A stretch of DNA of 6,278 nt from Bacteroidales bacterium (GCA_004555955.1 SFJG01000105.1:1-6278), one strand, 5' to 3'. Numbered from the stretch's first letter, positions 1 to 6,085 are shown. Made by a program: numbers and translations. Notes: a model not told the origin generated them from the sequence alone.

Positions 1-1
1 T

Positions 2-127
2 AGTGTGGCAGCCATTCAAAGCACGGTGTCGCAAGGCGATTCCGCAGTCCTCCAAGAACGAGTGAGGCTATTGGAAAAATTACTTGATGAGAAAGAAAGA
101 TTAATTAAAGTCTTGATGGATCGTTGA
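2..127 (+). CDS. C-terminal end of an unidentified protein with a terminal coiled coil (partial, 5' end outside window)
   Basis: An open frame runs from the window edge to a TGA at 125-127 and gives 41 residues. The last part, from LQERVRLLEKLL to KVLMDR, is a charged amphipathic helix with leucine/valine heptad spacing, so a short coiled coil or dimerisation helix is likely. Similar 'LLEKLL.EKERLI..LM' tails end many Bacteroidota XRE-type helix-turn-helix regulators, which is my best guess. No DNA-binding domain is visible here, so this rests only on the tail. The gene is followed 65 bases later by the rpsP promoter on the same strand, and I see no hairpin terminator between them. The frame could be chance, but its ending just before a clean promoter and its helical composition favour a real gene. 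Confidence 0.5.
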   Translation, partial: SVAAIQSTVSQGDSAVLQERVRLLEKLLDEKERLIKVLMDR

Positions 128-192
128 GCCATAAAGGGAAAAATTGAAAAGTGAAAAAAAGTTCGGATGGAGGAAAATTTTTTGCTCGGCGC

Positions 193-223
193 TTTGCTAT
201 GTTGTTGGAAAGTAGTACCTTTG
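193..223 (+). promoter_or_regulatory. Bacteroidota-type promoter for rpsP
   Basis: TTTG at 193-196, a 19-base spacer, then TACCTTTG at 216-223 match the Bacteroidota sigma-ABfr consensus (TTTG, 19-21 bases, TAnnTTTG). Transcription would begin near 228-230, leaving an A/T-rich leader of about 30 bases before the ATG at 260. This supports the start at 260 over the in-frame ATG at 167, which lies upstream of the promoter. Confidence 0.8.
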
Positions 224-259
224 CACCCGAATAACGAAAAATTTAAACTAAACATTTGT

Positions 260-805
260 ATGGCAACAAAAATCAGATTACAACGTCATGGCCGTAAAGG
301 CTACGCGTTCTATCCAATTGTTATCGCAGATAGCAGGGCACCACGTGATGGTAAATTTATTGAAAGGATAGGTTCTTATAATCCGAACACTAATCCTGCT
401 ACAATAAGTTTAAATTTCGAGAGAGCCTTACATTGGATTATGGTAGGTGCACAACCGACCGACACAGTTCGTCGTCTTCTTTCTAACGAGGGTGTGATGC
501 TTATGAAGCACTTGCTCGGTGGTGTAAAGAAGGGTGCGTTTACCCAAGAAGAGGCAGAACGCCGTTTCCAAGCATGGAAGCAGGCTAAAGACGCTGCCGC
601 AGCTGCTGCTGTAGCTAAATTGGCTACCAACAAGAAAGAAGCTGCTGCAAAGCGCCTTGAAGAAGAAAAAGCAAAGAATGCAGCTAAGGCTGAATTGGTT
701 GCTAAGAAGAAAGCTGAAATTGCAGCCGCTGAGGCAGCAAAGGCAGCTGAAGCAGCCGCTGCTGAGGCTCCCGCTGAAGAAGCTACTGAAGCCGCTGCTG
801 AATAA
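260..805 (+). CDS. rpsP: 30S ribosomal protein S16 with long C-terminal extension
   Basis: This encodes S16, a small-subunit protein that binds 16S rRNA and helps assemble the 30S body. The 181-residue product starts MATKIRLQRHGRKGYAFYPI and carries the S16 signature ADSRAPRDGKFIERIGSYNP at residues 23-42. The core (about 1-85) matches the length of the E. coli protein (82 residues). Residues about 86-181 are extra: after GGVKKGAFTQEEAERRF comes a tail almost wholly of Ala, Lys and Glu, ending AEEATEAAAE. It is probably helical and solvent-exposed, basic in its first half and acidic at the end. Such tails are usual in Bacteroidota S16. The ATG at 260 is chosen because the family begins at this Met and a promoter lies just upstream; the 31 extra codons from 167 are untranslated leader or lie upstream of the promoter. 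There is no Shine-Dalgarno sequence, as is normal in this phylum. The gene is monocistronic here, without the rimM/trmD neighbours seen in many bacteria. Confidence 0.97.
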   Translation: MATKIRLQRHGRKGYAFYPIVIADSRAPRDGKFIERIGSYNPNTNPATISLNFERALHWIMVGAQPTDTVRRLLSNEGVMLMKHLLGGVKKGAFTQEEAERRFQAWKQAKDAAAAAAVAKLATNKKEAAAKRLEEEKAKNAAKAELVAKKKAEIAAAEAAKAAEAAAAEAPAEEATEAAAE

Positions 806-828
806 GTTTTTCTTTGACAAAAAACAAG

Positions 829-863
829 GAGGTGTGTCACGTTTGTTGATGCACCTCTTTTTT
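829..863 (+). terminator. Rho-independent terminator of rpsP
   Basis: An 11-pair stem (829-839 with 847-857) encloses a 7-base loop and is followed by six T (858-863). It starts 24 bases after the rpsP stop codon. The stem has two G-U pairs (835/851 and 836/850) in plus-strand RNA. These would be A-C mismatches in minus-strand RNA, so it serves rpsP. Confidence 0.88.
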
Positions 864-930
864 GTGCGCATACAATAACGTGGCGGCAGATTTGTCGGGT
901 AGGCGTGAACAATCGGCTTGACGTGCTACA

Positions 931-964
931 AAAAAATCTCACAAATGTCTTCGTGAGATTTTTT
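931..964 (-). terminator. Rho-independent terminator of the hydrolase gene, possibly bidirectional
   Basis: An A-rich left arm (AAAAAATCTCAC, 931-942) pairs with GTGAGATTTTTT (953-964). The inner bases extend the stem to 943-945 with 950-952, leaving a 4-base loop. The pair 943/952 is G-U in minus-strand RNA but A-C in plus-strand RNA, and the minus-strand RNA ends in a run of seven U. It therefore mainly ends the hydrolase transcript, about 45 bases after its stop. The T run at 959-964 would let it act as a backup on the plus strand. Confidence 0.82.
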
Positions 965-1008
965 CGCTGTAGCCTAACGGCTTGTTTATGATTTATTTTT
1001 TGAGGCTC

Positions 1009-3204
1009 TTAGCGAGCTTTGTTGAATCGTTCAATTCCTGCTTTTACGTCGGGATGGCTCATGAAGAGGTTCCAAAGCAGTTGTGTGCGCGAGTTCTCAA
1101 TCATCACGGTGATAGGACCTTGGTTGAGCCCCATGAAAATCGGAGATACCCAGTTTTGCGATAGGTTGAAGGCGTCGTGGAAGCCGTATTCTCCCCAGAG
1201 GAATTTGCCATAGTTGCGGTAGTAGTTCTTTAGGGCGGCAAGCGAAGCCTCGGGCGCGTAGGGCATAGAAGCGAGCGCACCTGTAGGAGCGATTGTGCCG
1301 TTGTCGTGAGCGGGCACCGGTTCGCGCGCGTCATAGCCCCACGCATAGTCGCTGGCGGTCAAACCCCAGCAGTCGGGACCGTAGCCTTGGAATTCGCCTT
1401 GGTTCTCCATGCAGTAACGTAGGTTGATGCGCGTAATGTTGCAGTTGTTGTCGAAGTAGTTCGTGTAGCGGTCGGTCACCTTATGCGGGTCGAGTCCGAG
1501 GAATGAATAGTGGGTAAAGAATAGCGGACCGCCGTTCGACACGCCTACGTCGAGCTTGATGCCGTAGAATGTCGTGCCGTTGCTGTAGAGTCGGCCGTAA
1601 GGCGAGTTGCCCCAGCCGCGGTAGTCTTGTGCCATTTTTTCTTGGCTTGCCCAGCCGGTGTAGTACATTTCGGGCTCAATGGCGTGTGTCGGTGAGAAAA
1701 TCGACATCATGTAGGTAATCATTGTCTCGTTCCAGCCTATGAGCGGATGGCTGATGACCCACTCTTGGTCGGGCGACCAGTGCCAGTAGAGATATTTCGA
1801 ATCTTTGGTTTTTTTATACCAGTTCCATTCAGCCTCGCGCCAGAGTTTGTTTATGCGGCTGCGGATAAGTTTCTCGTCTTTCGTGTCGCGGTTGAAGTAT
1901 TGATGAGCGGTGAGGAGCGCTTCGAAGATAAAAGATGTTTCGACCAAGTCGCCGCCGTTGTCGGTATTTCCGAAGAATGGCACCACTTTGCCGGTAGTTC
2001 CGTCGATAAAGTGGGAGAATACGCCGTGGAAGCGGTCGGCTTTTGAGAGGAATTCGGTGATGCGGAGGAATCGGTCGACGCCTTGTTCGCGAGTGATAAA
2101 ACCGCGCTCGATACCAACCAGAGTGGCGAAGATACCGAAGCCGGAAGCGCCGGTGGCAATCATATCGCTACGGCCGGGGATATTCTCGCGAGCGAGTCCG
2201 CTGTTTGGCTCACAGCCTTCCCAGTAGTAGCGGAAGTTGGCTTCTTGCACCATGTCGAGCAGTTCGTCGTCGGTCATCGGTCGTGTTTGAGCCGAAGCGA
2301 CCTCGCTAAGCGGCGATTCCGCAAATGAGTAGTCGACGGCGCACACTTTATATTGAGCCTTTGCGCCCACGATGCCTACATAGTCGGCGTAGCGGTCAAT
2401 CCACGGCTTTGCGATGCCGATGGGCTGGAACGTACCGCCATTGAGTGAGCGATAGATTTTGTAGAATTTCACGCCCTCGGAGTTGTCTGACCAACGTAGG
2501 TCGATGTGACGCTCGTAGCCTTTCGCTTCGATGATTCGCGGGGCTTGGAGGTTCGACTGCGGTCGGGTCGACGGGAGGAGTTCGACGTCGTCGATTTTGA
2601 GCGTGTGCTCAGCGCCGTCGCAGTCGCCTTGGCTGAACACAACGGCAGCAAATTTTTTGATTTCGGCAACTTCGATAGCCGATACGTTGAAGAAATTTGA
2701 TGCGCCCATCTTCGATGCGTTGGTGCCGCCGAGGCTAACGCCGAGGTCTGCCAACGGAATTTCCGCACGTTGCCAGTTTCCGGCGAGCGGACGAAGATAT
2801 TTTGCAATTTCGACCGACTTCGACATGGTTGAATCGGCGTACTGGATTGCCACGCGAGGAAGAGCTGCTGTCGATGTTGCGTTGACATTGAAAGCCAGCA
2901 CGTCGGGGTGGCGGAAAAAGTCGTTGCCGCGCACCGGACAGTAGAGAATTCGGGCTGTCCAGTCGCCGCCTGTTGCTGCTATGTAGTGCAGACGCAACGA
3001 GTTGCCGGGCGACACATAGTCGGCGTCGACCGGGAGGCGCTTGCGCGAATTTTCAACCCATGATGGCGAGGTGTAGTCGACTTTCGAATAGAAATAGTCT
3101 CCATCCATACGACTGTTTTCGAAGAAGGTGTAGTCGAATGGCTTTTCAATGGCGCTTGCTGCCATCGGCAACAATGCCAAAATCGTTAACATTATTTTTT
3201 TCAT
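1009..3204 (-). CDS. Secreted glycoside hydrolase: beta-sandwich domain, fibronectin type III domain, GH144/glycoamylase-like catalytic domain
   Basis: The 731-residue product starts MKKIMLTILALLPMAASA, a signal peptide with likely cleavage after ASA at residue 18. There is no lipobox cysteine, so the protein is probably soluble in the periplasm or released. Residues about 20-210 look like a beta-sandwich, carbohydrate-binding-like module ending in KIDDVELLP. Residues about 220-308 resemble a fibronectin type III domain (HIDLRWSDNSEG, FYKIYRS, YKVCAVDYSFAESPLS). Residues about 310-728 resemble the glycoamylase-like (PF10091/GH144) catalytic fold, an alpha/alpha barrel. Visible motifs are FRYYWEGCEP (324-333), TDNGGDLVETSF (414-425), DCWGLTASD (611-619), GTIAPTGALASMPYAPE (636-652) and YGFHDAFN (673-680). 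Characterised GH144 enzymes act on beta-1,2-glucans; substrate and endo/exo mode here are inferred only, and annotation as 'glucoamylase' should not be read as starch activity. The catalytic residues are probably among the acidic residues of GGDLVETSF, but I cannot assign them. No SusC/SusD pair or other sugar gene adjoins it. The frame is intact. Confidence 0.88.
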   Translation of the reverse strand: MKKIMLTILALLPMAASAIEKPFDYTFFENSRMDGDYFYSKVDYTSPSWVENSRKRLPVDADYVSPGNSLRLHYIAATGGDWTARILYCPVRGNDFFRHPDVLAFNVNATSTAALPRVAIQYADSTMSKSVEIAKYLRPLAGNWQRAEIPLADLGVSLGGTNASKMGASNFFNVSAIEVAEIKKFAAVVFSQGDCDGAEHTLKIDDVELLPSTRPQSNLQAPRIIEAKGYERHIDLRWSDNSEGVKFYKIYRSLNGGTFQPIGIAKPWIDRYADYVGIVGAKAQYKVCAVDYSFAESPLSEVASAQTRPMTDDELLDMVQEANFRYYWEGCEPNSGLARENIPGRSDMIATGASGFGIFATLVGIERGFITREQGVDRFLRITEFLSKADRFHGVFSHFIDGTTGKVVPFFGNTDNGGDLVETSFIFEALLTAHQYFNRDTKDEKLIRSRINKLWREAEWNWYKKTKDSKYLYWHWSPDQEWVISHPLIGWNETMITYMMSIFSPTHAIEPEMYYTGWASQEKMAQDYRGWGNSPYGRLYSNGTTFYGIKLDVGVSNGGPLFFTHYSFLGLDPHKVTDRYTNYFDNNCNITRINLRYCMENQGEFQGYGPDCWGLTASDYAWGYDAREPVPAHDNGTIAPTGALASMPYAPEASLAALKNYYRNYGKFLWGEYGFHDAFNLSQNWVSPIFMGLNQGPITVMIENSRTQLLWNLFMSHPDVKAGIERFNKAR

Positions 3205-3226
3205 AGTTATATAATTAGTTTGTCAC

Positions 3227-3238
3227 TGCAAATTTGCA
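3227..3238. repeat. 12-base perfect palindrome upstream of the hydrolase gene
   Basis: TGCAAATTTGCA reads the same on both strands and lies 22 bases before the hydrolase start codon. It covers the candidate -7 element of that gene, so it could be a repressor operator. A palindrome of this size in A/T-rich DNA can also arise by chance. Confidence 0.4.
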
Positions 3239-3259
3239 AAAAATATGTCGAAATAGCAA
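3229..3259 (-). promoter_or_regulatory. Candidate promoter of the hydrolase gene
   Basis: In the minus direction, TTG (3257-3259) is followed by 20 bases and then CAAATTTG (3229-3236), one mismatch from TAnnTTTG. The spacing equals that of the two stronger minus-strand promoters here. The P60 terminator just upstream means the hydrolase needs its own promoter in this gap. A competing reading is TATTTTTTG at 3237-3245, which has one base too many inside the element and no partner at the right distance. Confidence 0.42.
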
Positions 3260-3301
3260 GCAGAGTTGGCTGTTTTATAGTGATGTCGATAATGAGTTGC
3301 G

Positions 3302-3332
3302 AAAAAAAATCAGCCACGAGAAATCGTGACTG
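3302..3332 (-). terminator. Rho-independent terminator of the NlpC/P60 gene
   Basis: On the minus strand, CAGTCACGA (3324-3332) pairs with TCGTGGCTG (3311-3319) around a 4-base loop, followed by ATTTTTTTT (3302-3310). It begins 25 bases after the P60 stop codon. The one imperfect pair (3314/3329) is G-U in minus-strand RNA and C-A in plus-strand RNA, confirming its polarity. It separates the P60 transcript from the hydrolase. Confidence 0.85.
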
Positions 3333-3357
3333 CTACCTTATGTTATGAACAAAACTC

Positions 3358-3909
3358 TTATTCCAAGAATTTGAACGTGGGTACAGCCCAGTAGGGTTGT
3401 TGAGCTTCTTCTTTCTTCTCTTCGAGCACGCGGCATGCGCCGACGTAGCGCTTTGCGTAGTAGGCTTCGGTAGAGTGTGTAATGGTTACGCCTGACGAAC
3501 AAGCGGAGTGAATAAACTTGAATTCTCCTGTTTCGGGATTCACTTCGGTAACGATGCCTACGTGACCGATGCGACTCTTGCCGCCACCGCGACCGCTGAA
3601 GAATACGAGGTCGCCTTTTTGGAGGTCTTTCGGGTCTTTAATTTCGGTTTCTTTGCAGAATTGGTCGCACGACGAACGTGGAAGGGATATGTTCTGCCGG
3701 CTGTAGATGTAGGATGTAAAACCTGAGCAATCGAAACCTCGCTTTGGATTCATCACGCCGTAACGATATGGCGTGCCGATAAACTCCATCGCACTGTTGA
3801 CGATATCTTTTCCCGTAGCGGTAGAGATATCACCTTTGATGACTGTCTGTGCGCTTGCGCCGAAGACTGCCGTCAGAAGGATTGTCAGTATGATGAGTTG
3901 ATGTTTCAT
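3358..3909 (-). CDS. Secreted NlpC/P60 family cell-wall peptidase
   Basis: The 183-residue product has a signal peptide, MKHQLIILTILLTAVFGASA, with likely cleavage after residue 20, so it acts in the periplasm. The single catalytic domain spans about residues 33-162. It shows the papain-like NlpC/P60 triad: Cys61 in GFDCSGF, His116 in IGHVGIV and His134 in KFIHSA. KGDLVFFSG at 98-106 is also typical. Family members cut peptide bonds in peptidoglycan stem peptides, often between D-Glu and the third-position diamino acid; the exact bond here is not visible. No SH3 or LysM targeting domain is present, so it is a minimal enzyme. Four further cysteines (81, 85, 137, 159) lie in the mature protein. 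The C-terminal tail EEKKEEAQQPYWAVPTFKFLE is charged, then aromatic, and has no function I recognise. Its own promoter and terminator make it a single-gene unit. There is no frameshift, and the start is fixed by the signal peptide. Confidence 0.95.
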   Translation of the reverse strand: MKHQLIILTILLTAVFGASAQTVIKGDISTATGKDIVNSAMEFIGTPYRYGVMNPKRGFDCSGFTSYIYSRQNISLPRSSCDQFCKETEIKDPKDLQKGDLVFFSGRGGGKSRIGHVGIVTEVNPETGEFKFIHSACSSGVTITHSTEAYYAKRYVGACRVLEEKKEEAQQPYWAVPTFKFLE

Positions 3910-3945
3910 GCTCGGTGGTTTGTATTGTTTTTTGTTTTACACCTA

Positions 3946-3977
3946 CAAATATACGGATTTCTTAGCGACGTTCCAAA
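3946..3977 (-). promoter_or_regulatory. Bacteroidota-type promoter for the NlpC/P60 gene
   Basis: Read on the minus strand, TTTG (3974-3977), 20 bases, then TATATTTG (3946-3953) match the phylum consensus exactly. Transcription would begin near 3940, giving a leader of about 30 bases before the ATG ending at 3909. The leader contains T/G-poor, A-rich stretches on the minus strand and no Shine-Dalgarno sequence. Confidence 0.82.
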
Positions 3978-4120
3978 TGTTCTCAAACGAATCGGGCAAA
4001 GTTTAAGGTCTTTTATGGCGAATAGTATCTTGTTTTTAACATTTTAACAAAATCTTGTATTTTTGCATAGTAACTACCATATTTCTGTTAAATATATGTT
4101 GTAGAGCAGGTTTTTTAACC

Positions 4121-4168
4121 AAAAATAAGCAACGCGATTTAACGGTTTTTACGTCAAATCGCGTTGCT
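4121..4168 (-). terminator. Strong Rho-independent terminator of the nif3-like/zinc-ribbon operon
   Basis: AGCAACGCGATTT (4128-4140) is the exact reverse complement of 4156-4168, a 13-pair stem. It extends inward by 4142-4144 with 4152-4154. The intervening pair 4141/4155 is U-G in minus-strand RNA but A-C in plus-strand RNA. Minus-strand RNA thus forms a 17-pair stem with a 7-base loop, followed by TATTTTT (4121-4127). It lies 28 bases after the zinc-ribbon stop codon. The plus side has no T run. Confidence 0.85.
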
Positions 4169-4196
4169 GTAGGGCTTTTGAGGCTGTGAGCCTGAA

Positions 4197-4952
4197 TTAA
4201 TTTTCTTCGATGCCGGCGAGTTCGGGGTCAATCATAATGCGACCGCAGTATTCGCATACGATGATTTTTTTGTGCATTTTGATTTCCATTTGGCGTTGAG
4301 CCGGAATGCGGTTGAAGCAGCCGCCGCACGCGTTACGCTCAACGGTAACGACGCCCAATCCGTTGCGAGCATTACGGCGAATGCGTTTGAAAGCTTGCAG
4401 GAGGCGTTCGTCGTCGATTTTGCTTTCGATGGCTTTTGCCTTAGTGTAGAGTTTTTCCTCGTCTTGACGAGTTTCGGAGATGATTTCGTCGAGTTCTTTT
4501 TTCTTGTCGGTGAGGATGTGTTCGCGGTCTTCGAGTTGCTCTTGAGCGGCAGCGATATTGTTTTCGATACGCTCGGCTTGCTCTGTGTGTTCGCGGATGC
4601 GCTTTTCGCAAAGTTCGATTTCAAGGCCTTTGAAGTTGATTTCTTTGGCGAGGAAGTCGTATTCTTTGTTGTTGCGAACGTCGTTTTGCTGAGCTGTGTA
4701 TTTGTCGATGTCAGCTTTTGCAGTGAGGATGTCGTTGTTTTGCTTGGCGATGTTTTTGCGAAGTTCTTCGGCGTTGTCTTTAAACTTTTGGATGCGCGTT
4801 TTGAGGCCTTCGATTTCGTCTTCGAGGTCTTTCACTTCGAGAGGAAGTTCGCCGCGAACGGTTTTAATCTTGTCGATGTTAGTAAGAATCGTTTGCAATT
4901 CGTAGATTGCTTTGAGCCGTTGCTCGGTAGTCATTTCTTTATTTGTTGCCAT
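4197..4952 (-). CDS. Coiled-coil protein with C-terminal C4 zinc ribbon (PF02591, CdsZ/FlgZ-like)
   Basis: This is a 251-residue cytoplasmic protein with no signal peptide or membrane segment. Residues about 10-185 are highly charged, with repeating hydrophobic spacing, and should form a long antiparallel coiled-coil hairpin. NNKEYDFLAKEI at 94-105 is the conserved segment near its bend. The C-terminal domain (about 195-245) holds a four-cysteine zinc site, C209-x2-C212 in NACGGCFNRIP and C233-x2-C236 in VCEYCGRIM. This layout matches the PF02591 zinc-ribbon family, which includes H. pylori HP0958 (FlgZ, flagellar and RNA-related roles) and Chlamydia CT398 (CdsZ, type III secretion). No flagellar or secretion genes are present here, so its role is unknown; an RNA- or protein-binding adaptor is inference. 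It is the second gene of an operon, starting two bases after the nif3-like stop, which suggests translational coupling. A strong terminator follows. Confidence 0.92.
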   Translation of the reverse strand: MATNKEMTTEQRLKAIYELQTILTNIDKIKTVRGELPLEVKDLEDEIEGLKTRIQKFKDNAEELRKNIAKQNNDILTAKADIDKYTAQQNDVRNNKEYDFLAKEINFKGLEIELCEKRIREHTEQAERIENNIAAAQEQLEDREHILTDKKKELDEIISETRQDEEKLYTKAKAIESKIDDERLLQAFKRIRRNARNGLGVVTVERNACGGCFNRIPAQRQMEIKMHKKIIVCEYCGRIMIDPELAGIEEN

Positions 4953-4954
4953 AA

Positions 4955-6046
4955 TTAAAAGTATTTAATCGTATTAGTGTCCGACGCAGCCATACGGACC
5001 GGCATGTCGGGGAATTTATTTGAGATGATGTCGGCGAGAATTTGCTTTGCGCATTGCTCGCTTTCGTAGTGGCCGATGTCGGCAAGTGCGATTCGGTCGG
5101 CGAAGGTTGTGAAATCGTGATATTTCAAGTCGCCGGTTACGTAGATGTCGGCACCTGCTGCGATTGCATTGCTGATGAGGAACGCACCGCTGCCGCCGCA
5201 AAGCGCCACGCGACGCACTTTGCCGTTGCTGTCGCCCGCATAGCGTATCGCAGCGACGTTGAATCGGTCTTTTAAGCGCGTGAGCAGTTCTGCAAGCGTA
5301 CAACAGTCGATGTTGCCTACCACGCCCGACCCGGCGCGCTTGTCTGCGTTGTCGAGGGCGATAATGTCGAATGCTGGCTCCTCGTAGGGGTGCACTTTGA
5401 GCATAGCCGAGACGATGCGGTCGACGTTGCTGCGACGGGCAATTACCTCGATGCGCGTTTCAGGTTCGCAGTGCACTTCGCCGATGTTGCCGACGAAAGG
5501 TTGTGCAGCGTCGAGCGCACGAAATGAGCCTGTCCCCTGCATACGGTAGCTGCAAGAGTCGTAGTCGCCGATATGCCCGGCTCCGGCGGCAAACATAGCA
5601 TTGGCAACGGCATCGACATAGTCGGTTGGCACGAAAACCACAACTTTCGCAAGTGTTGCACTTTGTGGCTCGAGCACGCTGATGTCGGTCATGCCGAGAA
5701 GTTGCGCCATGCGATGCGACACGCCGCCCCAAGCGTTGTCGAGCGACGTATGTGCCGAGTAGATTGCTATGCCGTGGCGGATAGCCTTGATAAGGATTCG
5801 ACCGACGGCGGAATCCGGCGAAATTTGTTTAACGGGTTTAAAAAGAAGTGGGTGATGAGATATAATAAGATTCAGGTTGTGCTCTATCGCCTCGTCGACG
5901 GTTTTCTCCGTCACGTCGAGGGTGAGAAGCACACCCGAACAATCCAATGCAACGTCGCCTGCCTGCAGTCCGGAGTTGTCATAACTCTCTTGCAAGGTTC
6001 GATGCGCAAGGGATTCTATAGCGTCTAACACACTGCGAATCCTCAT
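4955..6046 (-). CDS. NIF3/DUF34 family dinuclear metal-centre protein (YbgI/YqfO type, with CutA-like insert)
   Basis: This is a 363-residue cytoplasmic protein. The family forms toroidal hexamers with a two-metal site in each subunit; its physiological role is unresolved, and 'GTP cyclohydrolase' labels are doubtful. By comparison with E. coli YbgI, the likely metal ligands are His64 and His65 in ISHHP, Asp103 in SAHTSLDN, and His326 and Glu330 in DIGHYESE. All are present. YDNSGLQAGD (22-31) and GDLKYHD (305-311) are also family motifs. Residues about 130-237 are the extra PII/CutA-like domain found in the long form, with its KVHPYEEPAFDI motif at 217-228. The length (about 360) fits that form. 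The start at 6046 is chosen because the family begins MRIRSVLDAIESLA. The in-frame ATG at 6085 would add 13 residues and lies in the promoter's -33 region, so it is rejected. It is the first gene of a two-gene operon with the zinc-ribbon protein. Confidence 0.95.
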   Translation of the reverse strand: MRIRSVLDAIESLAHRTLQESYDNSGLQAGDVALDCSGVLLTLDVTEKTVDEAIEHNLNLIISHHPLLFKPVKQISPDSAVGRILIKAIRHGIAIYSAHTSLDNAWGGVSHRMAQLLGMTDISVLEPQSATLAKVVVFVPTDYVDAVANAMFAAGAGHIGDYDSCSYRMQGTGSFRALDAAQPFVGNIGEVHCEPETRIEVIARRSNVDRIVSAMLKVHPYEEPAFDIIALDNADKRAGSGVVGNIDCCTLAELLTRLKDRFNVAAIRYAGDSNGKVRRVALCGGSGAFLISNAIAAGADIYVTGDLKYHDFTTFADRIALADIGHYESEQCAKQILADIISNKFPDMPVRMAASDTNTIKYF

Positions 6047-6054
6047 TACGGGTG

Positions 6055-6085
6055 CAAAAATACGGCAAATCGGCGGAAAAAGCAA
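6055..6085 (-). promoter_or_regulatory. Promoter of the nif3-like/zinc-ribbon operon, placed for a near-leaderless mRNA
   Basis: On the minus strand, TTG (6083-6085), 20 bases, then TATTTTTG (6055-6062) match the phylum consensus. The element ends only eight bases before the ATG at 6046. Transcription would therefore start about 2-6 bases before the start codon, against leaders of about 30 bases for rpsP and the P60 gene. Confidence 0.72.

Noticed and set aside
167..259. N-terminal extension of rpsP from the ATG at 167.
   Set aside because: The rpsP promoter (193-223) lies inside this stretch, and S16 proteins begin at the MATKIRLQRHGRKGY methionine at 260.
376..942. Minus-strand open frames of 188 and 147 codons opposite rpsP.
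   Set aside because: Both are low-complexity shadows of the Ala/Lys/Glu tail codons, have no domain, and one runs across both terminators.
1747..2944. Several plus-strand open frames of 64-137 codons opposite the hydrolase gene.
   Set aside because: They overlap one another and a well-supported long minus-strand gene, have no recognisable motifs, and arise from its fairly GC-rich codons.
4033..4168. Plus-strand small RNA: TATTTTTG at 4058-4065 resembles a -7 element and a strong hairpin follows at 4128-4168.
   Set aside because: No TTG lies 19-21 bases upstream; the nearest is 25 bases away. The hairpin has no plus-strand T run, and its wobble at 4141/4155 favours minus-strand RNA, so it is better explained as the operon terminator.
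4181..4193. Small hairpin AGGCT-GTG-AGCCT just after the zinc-ribbon stop codon.
   Set aside because: It has a five-pair stem with a three-base loop and no T run on either side; the much stronger hairpin at 4128-4168 is the terminator.
4272..4958. A 228-codon plus-strand open frame opposite the zinc-ribbon gene.
   Set aside because: It is the antisense shadow of a gene rich in Glu/Lys codons, which yields the long Phe/Val/Leu-rich translation. It has no recognisable domain and no promoter, and the minus-strand protein has a clear zinc-ribbon motif.
6047..6085. Upstream start for the nif3-like protein at 6085, adding 13 residues.
   Set aside because: It overlaps the promoter, and the added residues do not belong to the family's N-terminus, which begins at MRIRSV.
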